A stretch of DNA of 64,000 nucleotides from Nocardia brasiliensis. GTDB taxonomy: Bacteria > Actinomycetota > Actinomycetes > Mycobacteriales > Mycobacteriaceae. How positions within the stretch are numbered: the first letter of the stretch is position 1; every line of letters begins with the position of its first letter. The translations under genes and the position numbers were made by a program. Positions 8,964-18,376 of this stretch are shown piece by piece. Where the stretch lies: NCBI RefSeq assembly GCF_011801125.1, contig NZ_CP046171.1:1116001-1180000 (forward strand). The letters run 5' to 3'. The notes beneath the pieces are model-generated. The model did not search any database and was not told where the DNA came from. It saw only the letters and a list, made by a program, of their open reading frames with translations.

Positions 8964-10832
8964 ATGCCTGTGACGGTGCGAGTAGGGGCAGTACATCTCG
9001 GCTGGGATGTGGTGTCCGTGGCCGCGGGTGGCGGAGGCACACCGATCCGCCCGGTGCAGGTGGAGGGTATGTGGACGCCGCCCGCGTATTTGCTGGCGGA
9101 TTCGTCGGGACGGCTGCACACCGCGGGGGTGGACCGGCAGCGGCCCGACCTCGGCATGGCGATCGCCGATGTGCGCGACATCCTCGGCCACCCGCAGATC
9201 GTGGTGGCCGGGGCGACCTGGCCCGCGGAACTGGTGTTCCGGGCGCGGATGTACAACCCGCTCGCCTCGATCGGTAAGCATCTGCGCGGTAAGCCGGATC
9301 TGGTGGCATTGCCGTTCCCGGACGGCTGGCCGGACGAGAAGGTGGAGCTGTACGCGGCGCTGGTGGAACAGCTCGACGTGATCGTCGAGCCGCTGCCGGA
9401 GAGCATCGCGCTGTCCGGGTACGTGCGCGCGCTCGGTCTGGTGCACCCGCCGGACCAGGCCAGGCCGAACGGTATCGGCGCGACCGGGGTGTACTCCGAC
9501 GGCCGGACCGTGCTCGTGGTCGCGGTGCACGGCGACGACGAGCAGCCGACCGAATCGGTCGACGTGCCGGTCAACCCGGAGTCCATGCGCGACGCGCGGT
9601 CCGCGGACAACGTGGTGATCGAGGTGATGGCGGCGGCCCGCCGGATCGGCGCGGACACCTCGACAGTGCTGCTGTCGGGCAACGTGTGCTTCAACGAGGC
9701 GTTGCGGCTGGCCTTCCAGAACCATCTCGGGCACCGGCTGCAGGTCGCCGATCACCCGATGCACGCCCTGGTGCTCGGCGCCGCGCACCTGCTGGTGACC
9801 GACACCGAGGCGGAGGAACCGGAACCCGGCGGCAGGCATGCCGAGCCGGGCCCGCCGCGGGTCGACCCGACGCAGTACCGGGATCCCGGCCCGCAGCATC
9901 GGGACCAGGCGGGGCACTACCGGGCCGAATCCACCCCGCAGCAGGCCCCGCCGGGACAGCGCCAGGCCGGCGCCACCCAGCGGCAGGCCGAGTCACCGCG
10001 GCCCCAGGCCGAGTCGGCACGCCATCATGCCGAGTCCGCGCAGCGCCAGGCCGAGTCCACGCCGCGGCGAGCCGAGACCGGGCCGCCGCGTCCCGTGCCG
10101 CCGGTGCAGTACGGCCCGGGTTATCCGACCCAGGGCGATGCCGCAGCGACCACCCGGATCAGCAGGGAGGACACCGGGCGCGGGCTGCCGCCGAACCTCG
10201 CCGAGCTGGGCAGCCGCTTTACCCGTCCACCGGGCCAGTCCGCCGAGGAGCAGCGCGGACCCGCGGCAGCGCCGCAGGCCGGGCCGCCGCAGGGACCGAT
10301 GCCGCCCGCGGCACGCTCCTACCAGGCGCCGCAGTCCGACGCCGAGCCCGCACGCCACGGCCAGTGGCGTGAGCCGGGGACCGAACCGGACGACGACGAA
10401 GACAGATCCCGCAAGGGAAAGCTGTGGAACAAGATGAAAGACAACCTGTTCGGCGCGCACACGGTGGTCGGCGCGGTGGCGCTCGCGGTGGTCGCGCTGC
10501 CGGGCAGCGGGGACCGGGTCGAGCTCACCGCGGCGGAGACGACGCTGAACACCGTGGAGACGACGCTGGGCGGCGAGACGACGCTGGCTACCGCGCCGAG
10601 CGCGGCGCCGGGTTCGGCGGGCGCCGACCTGATCGCCTGCCCGCTGACCCCGTATGTGACCAACGAGGCCCGTCCCGGCATCGCCGCCGTGCGCGGTCGT
10701 GCGCCGGGCGCCCCGCGCACCGACCGGCGGAGCACCGAGCAGGAATGCGAACAGCCGGGCGTGGACACCCTGCGCTACCTGCTGCCCGGCCCGCGGCGGG
10801 CGATCGATCCCGGGCCGCCGATCGAGATCTGA
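8964..10832 (+). CDS. Membrane-anchored protein with possible degenerate actin/Hsp70-like N-domain
   Basis: 622 residues. The first ~290 form a globular domain whose strand order vaguely resembles an Hsp70/actin half, but I see no intact phosphate-binding motif. Residues ~290-480 are a Pro/Gln/Glu/Arg-rich linker with repeated QAES-type units. One hydrophobic helix lies near 497-515 ([18 protein letters not shown]), followed by about 100 extracytoplasmic residues with two cysteines. The layout (N-domain, TM, Pro/Thr tail) resembles the Hsp70-like gene at 30.7-32.2 kb. It lies just downstream of the FHA-ABC exporter, so it may belong to the same envelope function. The fold assignment is weak; the single TM segment and low-complexity linker are clear. 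Confidence 0.7.
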   Translation: MPVTVRVGAVHLGWDVVSVAAGGGGTPIRPVQVEGMWTPPAYLLADSSGRLHTAGVDRQRPDLGMAIADVRDILGHPQIVVAGATWPAELVFRARMYNPLASIGKHLRGKPDLVALPFPDGWPDEKVELYAALVEQLDVIVEPLPESIALSGYVRALGLVHPPDQARPNGIGATGVYSDGRTVLVVAVHGDDEQPTESVDVPVNPESMRDARSADNVVIEVMAAARRIGADTSTVLLSGNVCFNEALRLAFQNHLGHRLQVADHPMHALVLGAAHLLVTDTEAEEPEPGGRHAEPGPPRVDPTQYRDPGPQHRDQAGHYRAESTPQQAPPGQRQAGATQRQAESPRPQAESARHHAESAQRQAESTPRRAETGPPRPVPPVQYGPGYPTQGDAAATTRISREDTGRGLPPNLAELGSRFTRPPGQSAEEQRGPAAAPQAGPPQGPMPPAARSYQAPQSDAEPARHGQWREPGTEPDDDEDRSRKGKLWNKMKDNLFGAHTVVGAVALAVVALPGSGDRVELTAAETTLNTVETTLGGETTLATAPSAAPGSAGADLIACPLTPYVTNEARPGIAAVRGRAPGAPRTDRRSTEQECEQPGVDTLRYLLPGPRRAIDPGPPIEI

Positions 10833-10992
10833 GGCGATTTCGGTCCGGCTGGTCCGGACTGGTATCGTGGCTCGTTGGCGTGCGGACGGCCGGGCAACCG
10901 GTCGTGCAATCGAGTCCCGGGTCTCCACCGGCCGCCGGGAGCGTTCGACCACACGCCTGGCCGGCAACACCGACGACAGACAGGGAAGCACT

Positions 10993-11436
10993 GTGCCTAC
11001 GTACAGCCCCAAGGCTGGTGACGTGACCCGCAAGTGGTACGTCATCGACGCCACTGACGTAGTGCTCGGCCGTCTCGCCGTCCAGGCAGCGAATCTGCTG
11101 CGTGGCAAGACGAAGCCGACCTACGCACCGAACTTCGATGGTGGCGATTTCGTCATCATCATCAACGCCGACAAGGTTGCCATCAGCGGCAACAAGAAGG
11201 CGGACAAGCTGATCCACCACCACAGCGGGCACCCGGGCGGCCTCAAGTCGCGCACTGTCGGCCAGGTGTTGGAGAGCCGTCCGGACCGGCTCGTGGAGAA
11301 GGCCGTCAAGGGCATGATCCCGAAGAACAAGCTCGGCAACGCGATCGCGGGCAAGCTGAAGGTCTACGCGGGCCCCAGCCACCCCCACGCCGCTCAGCAG
11401 CCGATTCCGTTCGAGATCAAGCAGGTGGCGCAATGA
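10993..11436 (+). CDS. rplM: 50S ribosomal protein L13
   Basis: 147 residues from a GTG start ([20 protein letters not shown]), the same length as the mycobacterial protein. L13 is an early-assembling large-subunit protein. The family core is clear: [16 protein letters not shown], then [20 protein letters not shown] and PHPHAAQQP towards the end. GGGAAG lies about five bases upstream of the GTG and supports it over the long upstream frame, which has non-coding composition. It is followed directly by rpsI, the usual L13-S9 pair, and the two are surely one transcript. Confidence 0.97.
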   Translation: MPTYSPKAGDVTRKWYVIDATDVVLGRLAVQAANLLRGKTKPTYAPNFDGGDFVIIINADKVAISGNKKADKLIHHHSGHPGGLKSRTVGQVLESRPDRLVEKAVKGMIPKNKLGNAIAGKLKVYAGPSHPHAAQQPIPFEIKQVAQ

Positions 11437-11453
11437 GCATCGGAGAAGAGTCA

Positions 11454-11969
11454 GTGACCGCTCCTGAGGAATTCAACGAAGAAGCCGTCGCCGAGGAATT
11501 CGACGCGGTCGAGGTCGTCGAGGACGGCGAAGGCTACGACGAGACCGAGGTCGGCGCGGACAGCTTCGCCCCGATCGTGATCGACCGCCCGGTGCAGACC
11601 GTCGGTCGTCGCAAGGAAGCCGTCGTTCGCGTGCGCATGCTGCCCGGCTCGGGCAACTTCGTGCTCAACGGTCGCTCCATCGAGGACTACTTCCCGAACA
11701 AGGTGCACCAGCAGCTGGTCAAGTCGCCGCTGGTGACCGTCGAGCGGACCGAGTCCTTCGATATCCACGCCCGCCTGGTCGGCGGCGGCCCGTCGGGACA
11801 GGCAGGCGCCCTGCGTCTGGCCATCGCCCGCGCGCTGATCGAGGTCACCCCGGACGACCGCCCCGCGCTGAAGCGGGCCGGCTTCCTGACTCGTGACCCG
11901 CGTGCCACCGAGCGCAAGAAGTACGGTCTCAAGAAGGCCCGTAAGGCTCCGCAGTACTCGAAGCGCTGA
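11454..11969 (+). CDS. rpsI: 30S ribosomal protein S9
   Basis: 171 residues from GTG. The conserved S9 domain begins at [18 protein letters not shown] and ends in the basic tail [12 protein letters not shown] that reaches the decoding centre. About 45 residues before it are acidic ([20 protein letters not shown]) and absent from most S9 proteins; an acidic leader is usual in related actinobacteria but long here. The start is decided by GGAGAAGAG at 11442-11450, a good ribosome binding site for the GTG. The alternative ATG at 11433 overlaps the rplM stop and has only a weak site. Confidence 0.96.
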   Translation: MTAPEEFNEEAVAEEFDAVEVVEDGEGYDETEVGADSFAPIVIDRPVQTVGRRKEAVVRVRMLPGSGNFVLNGRSIEDYFPNKVHQQLVKSPLVTVERTESFDIHARLVGGGPSGQAGALRLAIARALIEVTPDDRPALKRAGFLTRDPRATERKKYGLKKARKAPQYSKR

Positions 11970-12042
11970 TTTTGGCCTCGTCGTCCGCCGCCATCCGGCA
12001 CCCTTGGAGGTGCCGGGGGCACAACGGTCGACAGGCAGCTGT

Positions 12043-12084
12043 ACGAGAGCAGGCTTCCAGCAACGGCTGGTTGCCTGCTCTCGT
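12043..12084. terminator. Long symmetrical hairpin between rpsI and glmM
   Basis: The 12-base arms ACGAGAGCAGGC (12043-12054) and GCCTGCTCTCGT (12073-12084) are perfectly complementary. Inside them, after a TT/TT mismatch, a second perfect 5-bp stem CCAGC/GCTGG closes on an AACG loop. No T-tract follows, so it is not a classical intrinsic terminator; it could be a T-less terminator of the ribosomal operon, an RNA processing site or an element in the glmM leader. Confidence 0.6.
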
Positions 12085-12187
12085 GCTGTATCACCGTGTG
12101 GCGTCTGCGCTTTCACCGGTCGCGTGCGCCGCCGTCTCCGGAGCTGTCGGCGAGCGTCGCCGCGGATCCACGATGAGGGGCTGAGGT

Positions 12188-13564
12188 ATGGGACGTTTGT
12201 TCGGCACCGACGGAATCCGTGGGTTGGCCAACGAGTCGTTGAGTCCGGAACTGGCCATGCGAGTTTCGGGTGCGGCCGCACAGATCTTGAGTCGAGGCAA
12301 GCAGCGTCCGCTGGCGGTGGTGGGGCGCGATTCCCGGGCCAGCGGGGAGATGCTCGAGGCCGCGGTGACCGCGGGCCTGACCGCGACCGGCGTGAACGTG
12401 CTGCAGGTCGGCGTGCTGCCGACCCCCGCCGTCGCCTATCTCACCGGGCTGTACGACGCGTGCTTCGGCGTGATGATCTCCGCCTCGCACAACCCCATGC
12501 CGGACAACGGCATCAAGATCTTCGCCGCGGGCGGGCACAAGCTAGACGACGCCATCGAGGACCGCATCGAAGCCCTGATCACCGAGGACCTGGTGGTGCG
12601 CCCGACCGGGGCGGGCATCGGCCGAGTGGTCAACGCCGTCGGCGCGCGCGACCACGGCCCCGCCGTGCCGGACCAGTACAGCCTGGCAGGCACGCACGAG
12701 CGCTATGTCGAGCATCTGGTTGCGGCGACGGCGCAGGATCTTTCCGGGCTGACCGTCGTGCTCGACTGCGCGCACGGCGCCGCGTCCGAGGTCGGACCCG
12801 CCGCGTTCCGCGCGGCCGGCGCGACGGTGATCTCGATCAACGCCGAGCCCGACGGGCTCAACATCAACGATGGCTGCGGCTCAACGCATTTGGCCTCGAT
12901 CCAGGCGGCGGTCCGCGCGCACGGCGCCGACCTCGGCCTGGCCCTCGACGGCGACGCCGACCGCTGCCTCGCGGTCGACGCCGCGGGCCGGATCGTCGAC
13001 GGTGACGCCATTCTGGCGGTGCTCGCGCTCGCCATGCACGAGGCGGGCGAGCTGGCGCAGCGGACGCTGGTCGGCACCGTGATGAGCAACCTCGGCCTGC
13101 ACATCGCGATGCGCGCGGCCGGAATCGCGTTGCGCACCACCGCGGTCGGTGACCGGTACGTGCTCGAGGAACTGCGCCGCGGCGGCTACACCCTCGGCGG
13201 CGAGCAGTCCGGGCACGTGATCTTCCCGCAGTTCGGCACCACCGGTGACGGCATCCTCACCGGCCTGAAGCTGATGGCTCGGATGGCGCGGACCAAGCGC
13301 ACCCTCGCCGACTTGGCCGCCGTATTGCAGACCGTGCCACAGGTTTTGGTGAATGTGCCGGTTACCGACAAGTCCCTTGTCGCGACGGCGCCCGAGGTGC
13401 GCGAGGCGGTGCTCGAGGCCGAGCGCATGCTCGGTGACTCCGGCCGAGTCCTGCTGCGTCCCAGCGGAACCGAAGAACTGGTCCGGGTCATGGTGGAGGC
13501 CACCGACCCGGCCCAGGCCAGGCAACTCGCCGACGATCTCGCCAAGCGGGTCGCCTCGCTCTGA
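12188..13564 (+). CDS. glmM: Phosphoglucosamine mutase
   Basis: 458 residues, full length. It converts glucosamine-6-phosphate to glucosamine-1-phosphate in cytoplasmic UDP-GlcNAc synthesis for peptidoglycan. The N-terminus [11 protein letters not shown] is the family signature. The phosphoserine loop [12 protein letters not shown] places the catalytic serine at residue 100. The metal-binding loop is LDGDADR, the sugar-binding loop is GGEQSGH, and the C-terminal phosphate site is [17 protein letters not shown] site precedes the ATG. It follows rplM-rpsI as in mycobacteria and works directly after GlmS, encoded about 6 kb downstream. Confidence 0.97.
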   Translation: MGRLFGTDGIRGLANESLSPELAMRVSGAAAQILSRGKQRPLAVVGRDSRASGEMLEAAVTAGLTATGVNVLQVGVLPTPAVAYLTGLYDACFGVMISASHNPMPDNGIKIFAAGGHKLDDAIEDRIEALITEDLVVRPTGAGIGRVVNAVGARDHGPAVPDQYSLAGTHERYVEHLVAATAQDLSGLTVVLDCAHGAASEVGPAAFRAAGATVISINAEPDGLNINDGCGSTHLASIQAAVRAHGADLGLALDGDADRCLAVDAAGRIVDGDAILAVLALAMHEAGELAQRTLVGTVMSNLGLHIAMRAAGIALRTTAVGDRYVLEELRRGGYTLGGEQSGHVIFPQFGTTGDGILTGLKLMARMARTKRTLADLAAVLQTVPQVLVNVPVTDKSLVATAPEVREAVLEAERMLGDSGRVLLRPSGTEELVRVMVEATDPAQARQLADDLAKRVASL

Positions 13565-13576
13565 CCTCGCGCTCGC

Positions 13577-15241
13577 TCAGGTGGTTTCGGTGAGCTTGCC
13601 GGAGTCCAGATGCCAGCGCCGGGTCGCCCGGATGGTGTCGAGCATCCTGCGGTCGTGCGTGACCAGCAGCAGTGTGCCGGTGAAGGATTCGACCGCCTGC
13701 TCCAATTGCTCGATGGCGGGCAGGTCCAGATGGTTGGTCGGCTCGTCCAGCACGAGCAGGTTCACCCCGCGGGCCTGCAGCAGGGCGAGCGCGGCTCGGG
13801 TGCGCTCGCCCGGTGACAGGGTTTCGCAGGGCCGCAACGCGTGTGCCCCGCGCAGGCCGAACTTGGCCAGCAGGGTCCGGACCTCGGCGTCGGGCCAATC
13901 CGGCATCTGCGCGCCGAACGTGTCGGCCAACGACGTGGTGCCGCGGAACAATCCGCGCGCCTGATCCACCTCGCCGATCTCGACACCGGAGCCGAGCGCG
14001 GCGGTGCCGTTGTCCGGCTGGATCTTTCCGAGCAGTAACGCCAGCAGCGTGGACTTGCCCGAGCCGTTCGCGCCGGTCAACACGATCCGGTCGGCCCAGT
14101 CGACCTGGGTGCTGACCGGGCCGAGCGTGAAATCGCCCCGGGTGAGCGTGGCTTCGGACATGGTCGCCACCACCGAGCCGCTGCGCGGGGCGGTGGCGAT
14201 GCTCATCCGCAGCTCCCATTCCTTACGCGGCTCCTCGACCACGTCGAGGCGTTCGATCCGGCGCTGGGTCTGCCTGGCCTTCGCGGCCTGCTTCTCGGTG
14301 GATTCGGCGCGCATCTTGCGGCCCGCCTTGTCCGAATCCACCTTCTTGGGATCGCGTGCCTTCCGGCGGGCGTTGCGCACGCCGTGTTCGAGCCAGTTGC
14401 GCTGCATCTGCGCCCGCGCCTCCAGGCCCGCCTTGGTGTCGGCGTATTCGTCGTAGGTCTCGCGCGCGTGCCTGCGCGCGATCTCGCGTTCGGTCAGGTA
14501 TGCCTCGTAGCCGCCGTCGTAGGTGTCCACCTGCTGTTGCGCGAGATCCAGTTCGAGCACCCGATTCACCGTGCGCGCCAAGAACTCTCGATCATGACTG
14601 ATCACCATCAGCGGCACCCGCACGCCGGCGACGAACTGTTCGAGGCGGGCCAGGCCGTCCAGGTCCAGGTCGTTGGTCGGCTCGTCCAGCAGCAGAATGT
14701 CGAAGCGCGACAACAACACCGAGGCCAAACCCGCCCGTGCGGCCTGGCCGCCGGACAGGCCCGTCATCGGCGTCTCCAGTCCGTTCACCAGGCTGTCGGT
14801 CAAGCCGAGATCGGCGGCCACCTCCTCGGCGCGCTGCTCCAGGTCCGCGCCACCGAGCGCGAGCCAGCGCTCCAGCGCGTCCGAATACGCCGTGGCCGCG
14901 TCGTCGCCGCCGTCGGCGAGGCGCTCGGCGGCCTCGTCCATGGTCAGCTGCGCGGCGGTGACTCCGGTTCGGCGACCGAGGAATTGGCGCACCGTCTCAC
15001 CGGGCACCCGCTCGGGTTCCTGCGCGAGATGGCCGATGGTCGCGTCGGGCGGGCTCACGGTGATGCTGCCGGTCGGCGCGTGCCGCTCGGCCAGCATGCG
15101 CAGCAGCGTCGACTTGCCCGCGCCGTTCACCCCGACCAGGCCGATCACGTCACCGGGGGCGAGGGTGAGATCCAGGTCCTCGAACAGGGTGCGTTCGCCG
15201 TGGCCCGCCGCGAGGCCGCGCGCGTGCAGGGTGGTACTCAC
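13577..15241 (-). CDS. ABC-F family ATPase
   Basis: 554 residues starting at GTG (VSTTLHARGLAAG). Two ABC ATPase domains are fused with no membrane segment: the first with GVNGAGKST, LSGGQAARAG and LLLDEPTNDLD, the second with GANGSGKST, LSPGERTRAAL and LVLDEPTNHLD. Between them lies a charged helical linker typical of ABC-F proteins, which act on the ribosome as translation factors or antibiotic protection factors. Length and layout resemble M. tuberculosis Rv1473; I cannot tell housekeeping from antibiotic-protection types. The open frame extends upstream to 15787 but antisense to other genes. It ends 12 bp from the glmM stop (convergent). Confidence 0.9.
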   Translation of the reverse strand: MSTTLHARGLAAGHGERTLFEDLDLTLAPGDVIGLVGVNGAGKSTLLRMLAERHAPTGSITVSPPDATIGHLAQEPERVPGETVRQFLGRRTGVTAAQLTMDEAAERLADGGDDAATAYSDALERWLALGGADLEQRAEEVAADLGLTDSLVNGLETPMTGLSGGQAARAGLASVLLSRFDILLLDEPTNDLDLDGLARLEQFVAGVRVPLMVISHDREFLARTVNRVLELDLAQQQVDTYDGGYEAYLTEREIARRHARETYDEYADTKAGLEARAQMQRNWLEHGVRNARRKARDPKKVDSDKAGRKMRAESTEKQAAKARQTQRRIERLDVVEEPRKEWELRMSIATAPRSGSVVATMSEATLTRGDFTLGPVSTQVDWADRIVLTGANGSGKSTLLALLLGKIQPDNGTAALGSGVEIGEVDQARGLFRGTTSLADTFGAQMPDWPDAEVRTLLAKFGLRGAHALRPCETLSPGERTRAALALLQARGVNLLVLDEPTNHLDLPAIEQLEQAVESFTGTLLLVTHDRRMLDTIRATRRWHLDSGKLTETT

Positions 15242-15478
15242 TTCGCCCCGCCCGCGCTCGGTCTCGGCAGGCGGTGTTCTCGGTTCGCTGGCTGGCCCTG
15301 GTTCACGTGAGCATTCTGCCGCGCTCGGCCCGTACGCCCCGCATCGGTGCTCTCGGGGTCGCACCCTGAGCCGGGCGGCGCGGAAATCAGGGTCGAGATC
15401 GGTCGCCGGAGCGATGCCACGCCCGCGCGGAATCGGCACAGTGGAGGTCGAAGAGAACAACACCGGAGAGGGAACACC

Positions 15479-15670
15479 ATGACCGCACCTACCCGCCGTT
15501 TCACCCGCTCGACCCACGACAAGTGGATCGCGGGCGTCTGTGGTGGCATCGCCGAGTATCTGGGCTGGAACGCCAACGTCGTGCGCCTGCTCTTTGTGAT
15601 CTCGTGCCTGCTGCCCGGCCCGCAGTTCATCATCTACCTGGTGTTGTGGCTGCTGATGCCGAAGAAGTGA
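15479..15670 (+). CDS. Small PspC domain membrane protein
   Basis: 63 residues, essentially one PspC domain. FTRSTHDKWIAGVCGGIAEY is the conserved cytoplasmic start, followed by a hydrophobic helix (VVRLLFVISCLLPGPQFIIY) and a second hydrophobic stretch ending LLMPKK. PspC domains occur in envelope-stress proteins; stand-alone versions of about 60 residues are frequent in actinobacteria and their role is not established. A clear GGAGAGGG lies upstream of the ATG. It is one of three PspC-domain genes in the window, the others being at 46.9-48.5 kb and 48.6-50.0 kb. Confidence 0.88.
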   Translation: MTAPTRRFTRSTHDKWIAGVCGGIAEYLGWNANVVRLLFVISCLLPGPQFIIYLVLWLLMPKK

Positions 15671-15786
15671 GGCCGGTGGGGGCTGCGTCGGACCCGCGTG
15701 GATGTCAGTATGGAGCGATGACGTTGTTCGCGGGCCATCGCGAGAACCAACGCAGCGCACACCACGAGTCCTGCTGAGGAGTAGCA

Positions 15787-16095
15787 ATGATCACCTCGGG
15801 CGAACTGCCGGGCCTTGACCTGCCCGGCATCGACGCGTCCTCATCGCTGGACGGCCTCGGTGCGGTCGAACTGCACCACCCCACCCAGGACATCGACGGC
15901 GACGGCACCCTCGACACCATCACCACCACCGGGGCGGAGGCGATGCAGGTCTGGACCGACTACGACCACGACGGCCTCGCCGACCACGTCACCGTGGTGG
16001 AGAACGACGGCGACTACGCCGCCTGGGAATTCCACCGCCACCCCGACGGTACCTCCGAGTGGGTCCGCACCGACCAGGGAAAGATCGGGTCGTAG
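15787..16095 (+). CDS. Small DxDxDG-motif protein (DUF6802-like)
   Basis: 102 residues with no signal peptide and no membrane helix. It carries two acidic loops, DIDGDGTLD and DYDHDGLAD, of the DxDxDG type that binds calcium in dockerin and thrombospondin-type repeats, so metal binding is plausible. I recall similar actinobacterial proteins as DUF6802, function unknown. GAGGAG precedes the ATG at a good distance. It heads a run of four same-strand genes with secretion-substrate traits, and the large gene downstream carries a similar DSDNDGKPD loop. Confidence 0.75.
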   Translation: MITSGELPGLDLPGIDASSSLDGLGAVELHHPTQDIDGDGTLDTITTTGAEAMQVWTDYDHDGLADHVTVVENDGDYAAWEFHRHPDGTSEWVRTDQGKIGS

Positions 16096-16233
16096 GTTCC
16101 CGGTGGGGGTGGTTGTCCCGACCCGGATTCGATGGAACCGTACGTCGCGCTGCCGCGTCGAAGGAAGTATGGAGGCACCCGGCACCGATAGGCGGCCGGG
16201 CAGACCGTACACGGCAGGGACGGAGGGGATCGC

Positions 16234-16560
16234 GTGACCGGAACCGAATTGGTCGGCGTCAAGACGGGGGAGCTCGGTCGTCTCGGCAATAATTTGACGA
16301 CGTCGGGCCAGACCGTTCGGAATCGCGCAAAGGACGTGGCCGACAACATGTTCGGGCCTGCTGATGCGGGCGAGCATTACGCCGAGCACGGCCGCAAGAT
16401 CTACGCAGGCCTGGAGACGCTGTACAAGTGGCTCGGCAACTGGTCCGAGGCGACCATGGCGACCGGTGACGTGGTGGGGGCGTCGGTGGTGAAGTACTCG
16501 AACACCGACCAGCAAACCTCGTTCGACATCGCGCGGCTCGACAACGGAAACAAGGCGTAG
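16234..16560 (+). CDS. EspC-like / WXG-type T7SS target protein
   Basis: 108 residues, GTG start with GGAGGGG upstream. All-helical in appearance with a central turn: a WLG (WxG) at residues 66-68 and YSNTD (YxxxD) at 88-92, the latter matching the general type VII secretion signal. Size and layout fit the EspC-like/WXG100 class of ESX substrates, which pair with a partner as helical hairpins. It is three bases upstream of the large WxG-containing gene, so the two are probably co-expressed and perhaps a secreted pair. No ESX machinery genes are in this window. The class is inferred from motifs and size. Confidence 0.78.
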   Translation: MTGTELVGVKTGELGRLGNNLTTSGQTVRNRAKDVADNMFGPADAGEHYAEHGRKIYAGLETLYKWLGNWSEATMATGDVVGASVVKYSNTDQQTSFDIARLDNGNKA

Positions 16561-16563
16561 GCC

Positions 16564-18330
16564 ATGGCTTTCGATGTTCCCGCCAACGCGACCGTCAAGG
16601 ATTACCTGGATATCGGATCGCGCGGCCTGCTGTATTTCGAGAAGTTCGAGCCGAGGTTCCAGCGTGCGTTCAACGAAGACGGCGTGGCGACGTACCAGCA
16701 GCTGCATCAGCGGTTCTACGAGCAGAACGGGCTGAACGAAGACAAGCTGCGAACGTTGTCGGCGAAGTTGCAGGTCGTGCTGCAGGACGCGGGCTCGCAG
16801 CTCGACGTGCAGCGGAGGGAAGTGACGGCGCTGAGTGCCGCCTGGCAGGGCACCGCTGCCGACGCGGCGACCGCCATGCTGACCAAGCAGATCCAGCGGG
16901 CCGAAACCGACTGGAAGGCCGCGGGCGAGGCGTGGAAGGCGATCGCCGGTGCGTCGAACGGCCTGCGCGCCGCGGTGAAGATCAAGGCCGAGGTGGTGCG
17001 CTACATCCTGGAGAACGGCGAGCACGTGAGGATCGCCGAGAAGACGCCCGAGGATGTGGATGACATCATCTCCGGGGCGAGTATCGCGGTCAGCAACGGT
17101 TGGCAGGACGACAGCCTGCTGAGCAAGCTACGCCGGATCTTTCCCGACTTGACCGGGGGCGCGGATGCGTGGGCCGCGGACAATATTCTCGGAATTCTGC
17201 CGGGCTCGGACTACCAGCAGCACATACAGGCCCGTTGCCGGCATTGGCTGGACAACGTGTTCAAACCCGACTACCTGGCGAAGGTGCAGAAGTTCACCGA
17301 CGCGTGCGATTTGGCGGACACCGGCGTCAAGCAGACCTACGAGCCGATCATCAACGCATTGGGCATGCTCTCGGTCGAGCCCTATCCACGGCCTGTGGGC
17401 GCGGTGACAGACACCAGCACGCCGGGAACGCCAGGGACACCAGGTACCCCCGGCACGCCGGGCACCCCTGGTACGCCGGGCACCCCTGGCACGCCGGGCA
17501 CCCCCGGAACACCAGGCACAGCGCCCGCGTCGACTACACCGGCGTCGACCACTCCAGCCTCGACCACACCCACCACGACGACGTTGCCGACCACGACGAA
17601 GATTCCCTCGCTGGATGGCCTTGCTTCGCTCAACCAGGTGACGAGTTCGTTGTCCCCGCTGACCTCGACGCTCAGCAGTGCGCTCACCTCCGGCCTCAGC
17701 TCGCTGACCGGCACCATCAAGACCGGCGTCGACGATGCGATCAAGAACTTCCAGTCGAGTCTGCAAACGACCCCCGTCGACAGCGACAACGACGGGAAGC
17801 CGGATAAGCCCGCGGCCGAATTCGATGTCGCCGGTAAGCATCTGAAGTTCGAAATGGGTGCGGACGGGGTGAAACTCACGTTGTCCGGCGCGGATGGAAA
17901 GCCGCAGGAGTTCAGCTTGAAGCTGGATGAGCATGGGCTGCCGGTGCTTTCGGTGAGCGAATCGGAGAGCGAAGGCGAGCCGACGTCCGACCAGCCCGCC
18001 GGTGACAAGTCCGAGGACGGTAAGCCTGCCGGTGCCGAGGCGGAAAGCCCGAAACCCGCTCCGGGACCGGATGGGGCGCAGCCAAAGGATCCGGCCGCCG
18101 CGCCGCGGCAGTCCGATGAGCCTGCGCCGACCGCTCCTGAGAAGCAGACGCCTGCACCGAAAGCGCCTGCGGCCGAGGAGAACACCGGGCAGCCCGGTCT
18201 CCCCTCCGGGGTGCCGTCCGCCCGTCGTGAGGAGGACGGCGAGCACAAGCCGAAGCCTATGCCCGGCAGTCAGAATCCTGACGCGCCGTTCGACAGCGGG
18301 GCCGAACTAGCCGAAGCCGGCCCGCTGTGA
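16564..18330 (+). CDS. Large WxG-domain protein with (TPG)n linker, putative T7SS substrate
   Basis: 588 residues, no signal peptide. The N-terminal ~270 residues are helical with AWQGTAADAA, a WXG100-like turn, near residue 97. Residues 286-318 are eleven TPG tripeptides, followed by a Thr/Pro/Ser linker. Next come a stretch of short helices, a DSDNDGKPD loop like those of the gene at 15787, and a small beta-rich segment (FDVAGKHLKFEMGADGVKLT). The last ~120 residues are Pro/Glu/Lys-rich and probably disordered. The combination resembles multi-domain ESX substrates. It sits directly behind the EspC-like gene, which is the best clue to its export. Function unknown. Confidence 0.75.
   Translation: MAFDVPANATVKDYLDIGSRGLLYFEKFEPRFQRAFNEDGVATYQQLHQRFYEQNGLNEDKLRTLSAKLQVVLQDAGSQLDVQRREVTALSAAWQGTAADAATAMLTKQIQRAETDWKAAGEAWKAIAGASNGLRAAVKIKAEVVRYILENGEHVRIAEKTPEDVDDIISGASIAVSNGWQDDSLLSKLRRIFPDLTGGADAWAADNILGILPGSDYQQHIQARCRHWLDNVFKPDYLAKVQKFTDACDLADTGVKQTYEPIINALGMLSVEPYPRPVGAVTDTSTPGTPGTPGTPGTPGTPGTPGTPGTPGTPGTPGTAPASTTPASTTPASTTPTTTTLPTTTKIPSLDGLASLNQVTSSLSPLTSTLSSALTSGLSSLTGTIKTGVDDAIKNFQSSLQTTPVDSDNDGKPDKPAAEFDVAGKHLKFEMGADGVKLTLSGADGKPQEFSLKLDEHGLPVLSVSESESEGEPTSDQPAGDKSEDGKPAGAEAESPKPAPGPDGAQPKDPAAAPRQSDEPAPTAPEKQTPAPKAPAAEENTGQPGLPSGVPSARREEDGEHKPKPMPGSQNPDAPFDSGAELAEAGPL
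17419..17517 (+). repeat. Coding minisatellite, 11 x 9 bp (Thr-Pro-Gly)
   Basis: Eleven consecutive 9-bp units encode TPG. Units 5-10 form a higher-order 18-bp period (ACGCCGGGCACCCCTGGT and near copies) at 17455-17508. Synonymous codons alternate, so the array probably grew by slippage or unequal exchange and may vary in length between strains. Confidence 0.95.
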
Positions 18331-18376
18331 TCCGCCTGTCCTGTGCACCGCCCGCAGATCAGGGAGAATCTGCACC

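Noticed and set aside
15242..15787. N-terminal extension of the ABC-F protein
   Set aside because: The 182 extra codons are antisense to the mini-PspC gene and unlike ABC-F proteins; the GTG at 15241 starts right before the first ATPase domain.
17419..17517. Short regular repeats as a CRISPR array
   Set aside because: The units are 9 bp without spacers and encode TPG in frame.
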